A DNA stretch of 47,501 bases from the NCBI RefSeq assembly GCF_003667575.1, contig NZ_RCUY01000004.1:1-47501 (forward strand). The letters run 5' to 3'. The notes under the pieces are model-generated. The model saw only the letters and a list, made by a program, of their open reading frames with translations. It did no database searches and had not been told where the DNA came from. The DNA is from Mycetocola lacteus (GTDB taxonomy: Bacteria; Actinomycetota; Actinomycetes; Actinomycetales; Microbacteriaceae). Shown piece after piece: positions 1 to 6,822 of the stretch. Every line of letters starts with the position of its first letter. The stretch's first letter is position 1. Made by a program: the position numbers and the translations under genes.

Positions 1-31
1 TCCGCGGTCGACGCCCGCAGGCTTTTGCGAG

Positions 32-47
32 TGTTTCACGTGAAACA
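32..47. promoter_or_regulatory. parS site 1 (ParB binding)
   Basis: A perfect 16-bp match to the widely conserved bacterial parS palindrome TGTTTCACGTGAAACA. ParB/Spo0J loads here and spreads to form the origin partition complex. Position close to oriC agrees with that role. Confidence 0.93.
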
Positions 48-687
48 TCGGCGCAGCGGGGCACGAAGTGTCTCCAGTTCGAGCATGGACGGTACACAAC
101 GATCGCACTGTTCCCCATATGAGCCATTTTGAGGAACTCCCAGTCAACCCCACGCACCAGGTCATGAGGAGGCTAGTCGAGACTTGAGATTGCGGCGTGA
201 TCTTGCGACGCAGAGTGTCCTTTCGAACATCCCTGGGGACTGCCCTCACTGACAATGTGATGGCAAAGGCACGACAGAAGCAGCGCGACAGACCAAGGCA
301 TCAGAGGACACAAATAGGTCGAATTAGACTCTAGTTTCGGCACATGCACAGCTACAGCGCAGTCTCTCGGATGCCGAAAACGGGGGTTTTCCCTCGGCTA
401 ATGGACATACAGTGCGCCGAGGATCGATATAGGGTTGTCCAAAATACTCAGTTGTTATCGCCCCGGTGACTAGCGTCCGCAGAAGTGCCGAGCCTGCCAC
501 GTCTAGGTAGGGGAGAACGTCGTAGTGGTGTCAACCGTGCCGAATTTGGCCAGTATGTCGCGTTCGTCTGCGAGACCCAATCGCGGTGAATAGATGGGCC
601 GCCGACTTGATGGCATGTGCCACGCGATAGCCAAACGGGCCACGAAGGAACTCAGAATGCCTTCCTAGTGCCCAATCGTTGGAGAAA

Positions 688-703
688 TGTTTCACGTGAA
701 ACA
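688..703. promoter_or_regulatory. parS site 2 (ParB binding)
   Basis: Second perfect 16-bp parS palindrome, 656 bp from the first and inside the same gene-free interval. Its non-coding setting argues that it is a genuine partition site. Confidence 0.93.
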
Positions 704-1260
704 CGCAGTGATTGCGTGCGAGAAACGACAGTGCTGGGGGAGCAAACGTGTCTAGCCAGTGCAACTGATGCCGCACCCTCGCGACTAAGAGCATCCAATA
801 TCTCGGTGGCGAGGCATCCGTTTGAATCCAAATACTGAACGAGGAGAGTGGTCCGTCGAGACAGACGCCGGAGATCCGAGCGCCCTCCGAACTCCGGTCG
901 GAGGTGGATACAGAACCGAGGGAGCGGGCATTGGGAGCGCGATATGAGAGGCACCACGAGGCAATCCCCCTGAAAGGTGTCAATCATCGCGCTGACCATG
1001 CTTCGGCCGTCAATTTGCGAAAAACGGCAATCCAAGATCACAGGGCGGAATCAAAATAGGGTCTGACCTGGAATTTACTTGGCCACAAACGAAAAACGTA
1101 TTCTGCGGGCTGTTACGTCCAAAAGCTCGGCCAATAAAACGGAACTTTCCAGGAGAATCGATCTGGACACACCACTTTTTGACATCAAAACACGAATTTT
1201 CGACGACAAGACATGAACGCTACACTTTCCACAGAAGTGAAACTTTTTAAGCGAAAGCAA

Positions 1261-1295
1261 AATTGCCCCTGCCGAGAGACTCGGCAGGGGCAATT
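1261..1295 (-). terminator. terminator after rsmG
   Basis: A perfect inverted repeat with 16-bp arms (1261-1276 and 1280-1295) and a 3-nt loop starts 13 bp past the rsmG stop. Read in the rsmG direction it runs into a T-containing tract, as expected for an intrinsic terminator ending the leftward rpmH-rsmG operon. Confidence 0.88.
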
Positions 1296-1307
1296 TGATC
1301 CCAGAGA

Positions 1308-1943
1308 CTAGGCGCGAACAAAACCTCGCACCACGCGGGTGACCTCCGAGGTCACTCCCTCACCCAGCACGTCCACGCGAATATCGGAAACCTTGAACCG
1401 GCGGATCTCCTTGATCGCCGCGGCAACCTCGGCCTCGGCATTGATTCCCTTCATCAGAACCAGTTCGCCGCCATCGCGAAGCAGGGGAGCGGTCAGCGGG
1501 AGAAGCTTACGGAACGCGCTCACCGCCCGAGCGGTCACCTGATCGAGAGGGACGTCCAGAGAAACCTCCTCGGCACGGGCGCGAATGACGGTGGTGTTGG
1601 TGAGTCCAAGTTCATCAACCTGACTGTTGAGCCACGCAACGCGGCGCTCCATGGGCTCGATCAACACAAAATTCACGTCGGGGCGGGCGATCGCCAGCAC
1701 CAGTCCGGGCAGACCTGCCCCCGTTCCAATATCACCGACGAGACCCGGACGAAGCAGGGGAGCGACAAGCGCCGAGTTCAGGATGTGCCGGCTCCACAGG
1801 CGGGGAAGCTCGAGCGGTCCAATGAGGCCCAGCTCCTCGCCACGGCGTGCCAGGTTTTCGGTGAAGGCCCGCGCCACGGGAAGCTGTTCTCCCAGAATGA
1901 CGCCGGCTTCGGCCGGCTCGGCCTCGAGGTTTTCGATGGTCAT
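1308..1943 (-). CDS. rsmG: 16S rRNA (guanine527-N7)-methyltransferase RsmG
   Basis: RsmG (GidB) uses S-adenosylmethionine to methylate N7 of G527 in 16S rRNA; loss of the enzyme in other bacteria gives low-level streptomycin resistance. The 211-aa product has the family length. Visible motifs are SRHILNS (about 51-57), the SAM-binding loop DIGTGAGLPG (71-80), the acidic strand LIEPMERR (94-101), a TARAVSAFRKL segment and LMKG further on. It is the last gene of the leftward operon, separated from jag by 94 bp holding a parS palindrome, and is followed by a strong hairpin terminator. Position beside the origin is typical for the family. Confidence 0.95.
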   Translation of the reverse strand: MTIENLEAEPAEAGVILGEQLPVARAFTENLARRGEELGLIGPLELPRLWSRHILNSALVAPLLRPGLVGDIGTGAGLPGLVLAIARPDVNFVLIEPMERRVAWLNSQVDELGLTNTTVIRARAEEVSLDVPLDQVTARAVSAFRKLLPLTAPLLRDGGELVLMKGINAEAEVAAAIKEIRRFKVSDIRVDVLGEGVTSEVTRVVRGFVRA

Positions 1944-1965
1944 GATGTCCCTTTGATGGTTAAAA

Positions 1966-1995
1966 GGCCCCGTGTTTCACGTGAAACACGGGGCC
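1966..1995 (-). promoter_or_regulatory. parS site 3 inside a 30-bp palindrome, terminator-like
   Basis: The perfect 16-bp parS (1973-1988) is embedded in a 30-bp perfect palindrome made by GGCCCCG on the left and its complement on the right. Read in the jag-to-rsmG direction the RNA would form a GC-rich stem followed by TTTT, which resembles an intrinsic terminator or attenuator. ParB binding is well supported by the exact consensus; the transcriptional role is inference. Confidence 0.85.
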
Positions 1996-2037
1996 CGAAA
2001 AGGTGTGCGGACGGCCCCAAAAAGGTGCCGATAAACG

Positions 2038-2559
2038 CTAAGAGCGAGTGATGACCGTGTGTCGGTCGCGACCCTCGCCGGAGGAGTTGGACACGAATCC
2101 ACGGGCTGCCACCAGGTCGTGAACAAGCTTGCGCTCGTAGCTCGACATTGGGGGCAGCGCGGCCGACGTAGCGCCGGCCTCCAGCTGCTCGGCGGCGCGG
2201 TCCACCAGACGCGACAGCTCCGCCTCACGAGCCGCACGTGAGCCCCCAATATCGAGGATCAGGCGTGAGAACGCACCGGTCTTACTCTGCACGGCCAGGC
2301 GAGTGAGCTCCTGGAGTGCGTTGACGGTCTCGGTGTGGGAGAGGACCGAAAGGTTGGAATCAGCCTCGTCGCTCTCGGTCACCGCAAGGTAAGCCCGACC
2401 ATTGCGTACGTCGATATTGATATCGCCATCAACGTCTGCGATATCGAGGAATTCTTCGATGTAATCAGCCGCAATTTCGCCTTCTTCTTCGAGCTCGGCC
2501 AGGGTGGGTTCCTGATCGCGAGCCTCGCGAGCGACGGGGGAGTGGGAGAGTTCAGTCAT
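2038..2559 (-). CDS. jag: R3H/KH domain RNA-binding protein (Jag/KhpB type)
   Basis: Jag-family proteins bind single-stranded RNA and sit beside yidC in most Gram-positive bacteria, where they are linked to cell elongation and membrane protein biogenesis. The middle of the protein fits a KH-II fold, and the C-terminal third carries an R3H domain recognisable by SSYERKLVHDLVAARGF. The N-terminal 35 residues are acidic. The reading frame can be extended to a GTG at 2568 that overlaps the yidC stop, and a further GTG lies at 2562. I chose ATG 2559 because GAGGAA lies 9 bp upstream of it. It is translationally close-coupled to yidC. Confidence 0.9.
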   Translation of the reverse strand: MTELSHSPVAREARDQEPTLAELEEEGEIAADYIEEFLDIADVDGDINIDVRNGRAYLAVTESDEADSNLSVLSHTETVNALQELTRLAVQSKTGAFSRLILDIGGSRAAREAELSRLVDRAAEQLEAGATSAALPPMSSYERKLVHDLVAARGFVSNSSGEGRDRHTVITRS

Positions 2560-2564
2560 CACGG

Positions 2565-3605
2565 TCACTTCCTCGGGGTGTTGTTCGACGAGCTGGATCC
2601 GTCGTCGTTCTTCTTGGGCTGCTGTGAAGCAGCGCCGTTCTGCTGCGGGTTTCCGCCGGCCTTCTTGGCGCGGTTCTTGCCCATCGGCTGCTGGCGCTGC
2701 ACGGGCTTACGCTCCTCCACAACGATGGTGGCAGCATCAGCCTTCGGCTCCAGCTTGCCCTTGCGAGCCAGGCGAGCCTCACGCTCACGCGCGGCCTCAG
2801 AACCGGGCATCGGCATGTTGCGGATGATGATGAACTGCTGAACCATGGTCCAGATATTCGTGGTCAGCCAGTAGAACATCACGCCCAGCGGGAAGGCGAA
2901 TCCGGAGAACAGGAAGACGAAGGGCAGGATGTAGAGCAGGATGCGCTGCTGCTTGAACATCGGGGAGGCCTTGGTCTCATCCGACATGTTCTTGGAGACG
3001 ATCTGCAGCTGGGTGATGAACTGCGATGCGGTCATGACCACAACCATGATCGCGGCGATAACCATCACCAGAACCTGGGGGCCTGCCGGGTCGTTCATGG
3101 CTGACTGGAAGCTCGAGTGCAGCGGTGCACCACCGAACAGTCGCGCCTCACCAAATTCCTTGGCGAGAGACGCGTTCAGCGGTCCCACACCAGCCTTCGA
3201 GTTCTGCGCACCGTTCAGCACGGAGAACAGCGAGAAGAAGATCGGCATCTGCACGAGCAGCGGAAGGCAGGAACCCAGCGGGTTCGTTCCGGTGTTCTTG
3301 TACAGGGCCATGGTCTCGCGGCTCATCGCCTCACGAGAAAGCTGGTCGCGCTTGCCCTTGTACTTGTCCTGAATCTTCTTCAGCTGAGGAGCGACCTCCA
3401 TCATCCGACGCTGGTTCTTGATCTGCTTCACAAACAGCGGAATCAGGGCGGTACGCACCACGAGCACGAGGCCCACGATCGACAGCACCCAGGTGATGCC
3501 GGCGGCAGAGTCCATGCCGAAGAAGGTCAGCAGCCAGTGCCAGGAGACCAGCAGGAGCTCGACCACCCATTTCAGTGGCCACAGAATAGTTCCTAGGAAG
3601 TCCAT
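2565..3605 (-). CDS. yidC: membrane protein insertase YidC/Oxa1
   Basis: YidC inserts and folds inner-membrane proteins, alone or with SecYEG. The 346-aa protein shows the short Gram-positive architecture without the large Gram-negative periplasmic domain. Hydrophobic segments occur near residues 10-30, 36-57, around 110, around 175-195 and around 230-260. The conserved hydrophilic-groove arginine is seen in VVRTALIPLF (R51), and the cytosolic coiled-coil hairpin with MMEVAPQLKKIQDKYKGK follows it. The C-terminal tail is rich in Lys, Gln, Asn and Ser and probably contacts ribosomes. The stop overlaps the long jag frame; yidD ends 8 bp upstream. Confidence 0.96.
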   Translation of the reverse strand: MDFLGTILWPLKWVVELLLVSWHWLLTFFGMDSAAGITWVLSIVGLVLVVRTALIPLFVKQIKNQRRMMEVAPQLKKIQDKYKGKRDQLSREAMSRETMALYKNTGTNPLGSCLPLLVQMPIFFSLFSVLNGAQNSKAGVGPLNASLAKEFGEARLFGGAPLHSSFQSAMNDPAGPQVLVMVIAAIMVVVMTASQFITQLQIVSKNMSDETKASPMFKQQRILLYILPFVFLFSGFAFPLGVMFYWLTTNIWTMVQQFIIIRNMPMPGSEAAREREARLARKGKLEPKADAATIVVEERKPVQRQQPMGKNRAKKAGGNPQQNGAASQQPKKNDDGSSSSNNTPRK

Positions 3606-3613
3606 CGCTTGGG

Positions 3614-3922
3614 TCAGCCCTTTCTCTGGGTCGAAGCCACGACAAAGCCGCGCGTCGTAGTGGTGTAGCGGAAATGTTTCTTCGGCGGGACATCATCGAT
3701 GCCGCCGGCGGCCCAGGGGTTGCACCGCAGAATTCGAATAGCCCCACGCAGGGACCCGAGAAGCAGGCCACGCTGCTGAATCGAGCCCAGGGTGTAGGCC
3801 GAACACGAGGGATAGTACCGGCAGACATCCCCGTACAGAGGGGAGATCAACCGGCGGTAGAGCATCAGGATCGCCAAGCCAATATTGCGTGGGACCAGCA
3901 GAAGCGTGTCAACCACAATCAT
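3614..3922 (-). CDS. yidD: membrane protein insertion efficiency factor YidD
   Basis: YidD is a small amphipathic membrane-associated protein that assists YidC-dependent insertion. The 102-aa product contains the full family signature: YRRLISPLYGDVCRYYPSCS, then AYTLGSIQQRGLLLGSLR and RCNPWAAGG. Its ATG overlaps the rnpA stop (ATGA), so the two are translationally coupled. Order rpmH-rnpA-yidD-yidC-jag is standard. Confidence 0.95.
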   Translation of the reverse strand: MIVVDTLLLVPRNIGLAILMLYRRLISPLYGDVCRYYPSCSAYTLGSIQQRGLLLGSLRGAIRILRCNPWAAGGIDDVPPKKHFRYTTTTRGFVVASTQRKG

Positions 3923-4257
3923 TTTGGCGCAAGCCTGGACGAGGATGATTCAACATCGGACCGGAACGCATCGAACTCGGCGGTGGCCGCCGAGGGGAAG
4001 GCCCGATAGACAATTTCGGCGCCGGGTGGAAAGCTCTCGCGGAGCTCAAAACTCGCCGCTTTGAGGCGCCGCCGCACTCGATTCCGGGTGACGGCATTAC
4101 CCACGTTCTTTGCAACAATGAACCCGAATCGCGGAGGACCGCCATTCGGGTTCATGTGCATATATGCAACAGTCACCGCGCCAACGTTCCGACGTCCCCG
4201 ACGCACCAGACGCTTGTAATCGGCGCCCGTGGTGATACGGAGTTCGGAGGCTAGCAC
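3919..4257 (-). CDS. rnpA: ribonuclease P protein component
   Basis: RnpA is the protein cofactor of RNase P, which removes 5' leaders from pre-tRNAs by helping the RNA subunit bind substrate. The product shows FGFIVAKNVGNAVTRNRVRRRLK, split here as the RNR-type signature NRVRRRLK after GNAVTRN, which is the diagnostic basic helix. I place the start at GTG 4257, giving 112 aa beginning VLASELRIT, 34 bp after rpmH. The open frame continues upstream to 4353, but that would overlap most of rpmH in another frame and adds non-family sequence. No strong Shine-Dalgarno is seen. Confidence 0.92.
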   Translation of the reverse strand: MLASELRITTGADYKRLVRRGRRNVGAVTVAYMHMNPNGGPPRFGFIVAKNVGNAVTRNRVRRRLKAASFELRESFPPGAEIVYRAFPSAATAEFDAFRSDVESSSSRLAPK

Positions 4258-4291
4258 GGTGATGTGCGTTTCGCTTGGGGCTTCGGCGCTA

Positions 4292-4429
4292 TTAGGCCGA
4301 GAGCTCGGTGCGCCCCTTGCGGCGGCGCGCCGACAGGATTGCGCGACCCGCACGGGTGCGCATACGCAGACGGAAGCCGTGCACCTTGGCGCGACGACGG
4401 TTGTTCGGCTGGAAAGTTCTCTTGCTCAT
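4292..4429 (-). CDS. rpmH: 50S ribosomal protein L34
   Basis: A 45-aa, very basic protein starting [19 protein letters not shown] and ending GRTELSA, an unmistakable L34. L34 is a late-assembling large-subunit protein at the polypeptide exit side. It is the first gene of the leftward operon and sits 80 bp downstream of a good promoter. It is divergent from dnaA, as in most bacteria. Confidence 0.98.
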   Translation of the reverse strand: MSKRTFQPNNRRRAKVHGFRLRMRTRAGRAILSARRRKGRTELSA

Positions 4430-4516
4430 AATCACTCACTCTTGGGTAGGACATTCACTGCCCGGTTCGTAAAGGCAGAGAAAAACTGGGTGCCCGAAGG
4501 CTACGTCAACCAATTA

Positions 4517-4545
4517 AAACTACGGCCTAACACGCGCGGGGTCAA
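4517..4545 (-). promoter_or_regulatory. sigma-70-type promoter of rpmH operon
   Basis: On the minus strand TTGACC (4545-4540) is followed after exactly 17 nt by TAGTTT (4522-4517). This fits the vegetative sigma consensus in spacing and sequence, and would give a leader of about 80 nt before rpmH. A perfect DnaA box lies 24 bp upstream of the -35 element. Confidence 0.7.
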
Positions 4546-4568
4546 ACCGAAGTTGCTCAAAACATCAA

Positions 4569-4744
4569 TTATCCACAGATACACAGCTTCGCGCCAGACT
4601 AACGCGGGGGTGATTTTTCCGCTAGATTTGGCCGATCGGTGCATAAGCGGTTAGCGTGAGTGAGTCAGTTATCCCCAGATACGGGGGCCTGAATCCCGGT
4701 AGATACGCGATTTCGACGAATTCCGTGGATAAGCCTGTGAATAA
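4569..4744. promoter_or_regulatory. DnaA boxes between rpmH and dnaA
   Basis: The rpmH-dnaA interval has one perfect DnaA box TTATCCACA (4569-4577) and three one-mismatch versions: TTATCCCCA (4669-4677), CGTGGATAA (4724-4732, opposite orientation) and TGTGAATAA (4736-4744, opposite orientation). They lie where the dnaA promoter and leader must be, so DnaA autoregulation, and participation in a bipartite origin, are plausible. A possible dnaA promoter TTGGCC-18 nt-TAGCGT begins at 4628 but is weak. Confidence 0.75.
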
Positions 4745-4757
4745 CTTTTGGGGAGAT

Positions 4758-6194
4758 ATGTCCAATCAGCTCGACGAGACCCAGCAATCCTGGCAGCTTG
4801 TGCTCGACGCAATGTCGCAGGATTCCCGCGTCACTCCGCCGCTGCACGGCTTCCTCAACCTGGTAATCCCCAAGGGTGTGATGGCCGGAACCTTCTATCT
4901 GGAGGTGCCCAATGAGTTCACCGCCGGGCAGCTGAACACCCGAATGAAGGCACCGCTGATCCAGGCTCTCGGTCAGACCGAGCAGACCCACGGCGCCAAA
5001 ACCTTCGCGGTGGTGGTCAATCCCGAGATGATTGACGACGAACCCGAGGTGGAGCTCCCGGCCACCGATCCCGAAGCCGGGATCTACACCCCCGAAACCG
5101 CGGCGCCGATTCCGAGCCCGGTGGGGGAGCAGATTCACCCCGCACGACAGAATGACACCCGGCTGAACCCGAAGTACTCGTTTGACAACTTTGTGATCGG
5201 ACAGTCCAACCGTTTTGCCCATGCGGCAACCGTCGCCGTGGCCGAGGCACCGGCCAAGGCGTACAACCCGCTCTTTGTCTACGGTGAATCGGGTCTGGGT
5301 AAGACCCACCTGATGCACGCGATCGGGCACTATGCGATGAGCCTGTACCCGGGCATCCGTGTCCGCTATGTCTCCAGCGAAGAATTCACCAACGACTTCA
5401 TCAACTCGATCGCCAACAACCGTGGCTCCGCCTTCCAGGCGCGCTACCGCGACATCGACATCCTGATGATCGACGACATCCAGTTCCTGCAGGGCAAGGC
5501 CGAAACCCAGGAGGCGTTCTTCCACACCTTCAACACCCTGCACGACCACAACAAGCAGGTCGTGATCACCTCCGACCTGCCCCCCAAGGCCCTGACCGGT
5601 TTCGAGGATCGGATGCGCTCGCGCTTCGAATGGGGTCTGATTACCGATGTCCAGGCGCCCGACCTGGAGACGCGAATCGCGATTCTGCGGAAGAAGGCGC
5701 TGAGCGAGAAGCTGCTGATCCCGGATGAGGTGCTGGAGTTCATCGCGTCCAAGGTTTCCTCGAACATCCGTGAGCTTGAGGGAACCCTGATTCGGGTGAC
5801 CGCATTCGCGAGTCTGAACCGCACCCCGGTGGATATGAACCTGGTGCAGACGGTGCTGAAGGATGTCATCACCCTCGACGAGGACAACGTGATCTCCCCG
5901 GTGGACATCATCAACACCACCGCCGCCTACTTCAAGCTCAGCGTGGATGACCTCTACGGTTCCAGCCGTTCGCAGGCCATCGCCACCTCACGCCAGATCG
6001 CCATGTATCTGTGCCGTGAGCTCACCAACCTCTCACTGCCCAAGATCGGTCAGCTCTTCGGCGGACGGGATCACACCACCGTGATGTACGCGAATAAGAA
6101 GATTGGCGACCTGATGCAGGAGCGCCGTTCGATCTATAACCAGGTCACAGAGCTCACCAGCAGAATCAAGCAGGGACACCGTTTTAACGGCTAA
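4758..6194 (+). CDS. dnaA: chromosomal replication initiator DnaA
   Basis: DnaA binds DnaA boxes at oriC, oligomerises with ATP, melts the unwinding element and loads the helicase. The 478-aa product has domain I (about 1-85), a linker with acidic and proline-rich sequence, the AAA+ core with Walker A GESGLGKT (176-183) and Walker B LMIDD (236-240), and domain IV with the signature GGRDHTTVMYANKKI (435-449). An in-frame GTG at 4656 would add 34 residues, but that segment spans DnaA boxes and is not family-like; ATG 4758 has GGGGAG immediately upstream and begins with the domain I sequence MSNQLDETQQSW. A strong terminator follows. Confidence 0.98.
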   Translation: MSNQLDETQQSWQLVLDAMSQDSRVTPPLHGFLNLVIPKGVMAGTFYLEVPNEFTAGQLNTRMKAPLIQALGQTEQTHGAKTFAVVVNPEMIDDEPEVELPATDPEAGIYTPETAAPIPSPVGEQIHPARQNDTRLNPKYSFDNFVIGQSNRFAHAATVAVAEAPAKAYNPLFVYGESGLGKTHLMHAIGHYAMSLYPGIRVRYVSSEEFTNDFINSIANNRGSAFQARYRDIDILMIDDIQFLQGKAETQEAFFHTFNTLHDHNKQVVITSDLPPKALTGFEDRMRSRFEWGLITDVQAPDLETRIAILRKKALSEKLLIPDEVLEFIASKVSSNIRELEGTLIRVTAFASLNRTPVDMNLVQTVLKDVITLDEDNVISPVDIINTTAAYFKLSVDDLYGSSRSQAIATSRQIAMYLCRELTNLSLPKIGQLFGGRDHTTVMYANKKIGDLMQERRSIYNQVTELTSRIKQGHRFNG

Positions 6195-6206
6195 ATCCAC
6201 TTTTTG

Positions 6207-6249
6207 ACCCCCGATACCGATCCCTCCGAGATCCGTATCGGGGGTTTTT
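6207..6249 (+). terminator. dnaA terminator
   Basis: Arms ACCCCCGATAC (6207-6217) and GTATCGGGGGT (6235-6245) form an 11-bp perfect stem followed by a run of T. It starts 12 bp after the dnaA stop. Confidence 0.92.
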
Positions 6250-6254
6250 GCGAA

Positions 6255-6324
6255 AAAACAGCCTCTGAGAACGTTTTTAAGCGCACCCAAGACATTGCGC
6301 TTGGGCGATCTTCGAGGCTGTTTT
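6255..6324. repeat. composite inverted repeat after dnaA
   Basis: AAAACAGCCTC (6255-6265) pairs perfectly with GAGGCTGTTTT (6314-6324). Inside it, CCCAAG and CTTGGG pair again, making a long interrupted hairpin. It could be a second, convergent terminator or a cruciform-forming element at the left border of oriC; the outer arm ends in TTTT in both reading directions. Confidence 0.6.
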
Positions 6325-6734
6325 GGGATGTGACGCGCCCAAAATGTGGTCATACGAGGCGTCCCATTAAGAATTTTTTGTCCCCGGAGAGGGGCTGCCT
6401 AACGCCACTTATCCACAGATTTTGGGGGATCGTCCCCAAGTGCACAATGTGGATAACTGTGTGGAAACCTGTGGACAGATTCGGGGAAACCTGTTCACTT
6501 AACGAGGCGCCTTGTGAAAAAAGCCTTAAATCACGCGGTTCGCCCTCCCGGCTCCCACAGCGAATCACACAAACCACACACAGGGTCGGCGCCCCCGCTT
6601 GCCCAACGGATTCCCGGGATTAACAGACTTATCCACAGTTTCCACAACGGTTAACACGATTAAAGATTCTTAAATGAAATTACTGGCCCAACAACCTTTG
6701 CGGCTCGGCCGAGCTCAAATCGAGCGTGATCAAG

Positions 6735-6752
6735 CACGGGTAGCTACCCGTG
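6735..6752. promoter_or_regulatory. 18-bp perfect palindrome upstream of dnaN
   Basis: CACGGGTAGCTACCCGTG is a perfect inverted repeat about 70 bp before dnaN. Its right arm runs into GAAACA, so the junction CGTGAAACA reproduces one half of a parS site. It looks like an operator, or a binding site for an origin regulator. A TAACAT -10-like hexamer at 6779-6784 lies just downstream, so a protein bound here could affect dnaN transcription. Confidence 0.55.
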
Positions 6753-6822
6753 AAACACAAAAACTCAGCAAGCACGGCTAACATGGTGTTTCCAGAGCTT
6801 CTAAACGACAGGGGAACTCAAA

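Larger units (their letters stand above)
1..1260. other. gene-free, lower-GC interval left of rsmG
   Basis: No reading frame here looks like a protein: the candidate frames are short, overlap each other on opposite strands and have no family motif or convincing ribosome-binding site. Base composition is close to half GC in the lines I counted, well below the flanking genes. In related genomes parA and parB usually follow rsmG; neither is visible here, so they may lie beyond the left edge. The only recognisable elements are two parS sites. It may be decayed sequence or a long non-coding partition region; I cannot tell which. Confidence 0.6.
6195..6822. other. origin of replication oriC (dnaA-dnaN interval)
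   Basis: The 628-bp interval has perfect DnaA boxes at 6409-6417, 6448-6456 (opposite orientation) and 6629-6637. Weaker two-mismatch boxes lie at 6460-6468, 6470-6478 and 6638-6646. An AT-rich stretch at about 6649-6684 follows the third perfect box and is the best candidate for the DNA-unwinding element. The location between dnaA and dnaN, non-coding character, box clustering and adjacent parS sites all support oriC. The apparent open frames here lack family features. Confidence 0.92.

Noticed and set aside
531..1041. Overlapping short frames in the left gene-free interval
   Set aside because: They overlap on both strands, one spans a parS site, and neither shows a start signal or family-like sequence.
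4656..4757. N-terminal extension of dnaA from GTG 4656
   Set aside because: The segment covers DnaA boxes and is not DnaA-like, and ATG 4758 has a ribosome-binding site and the true domain I start.
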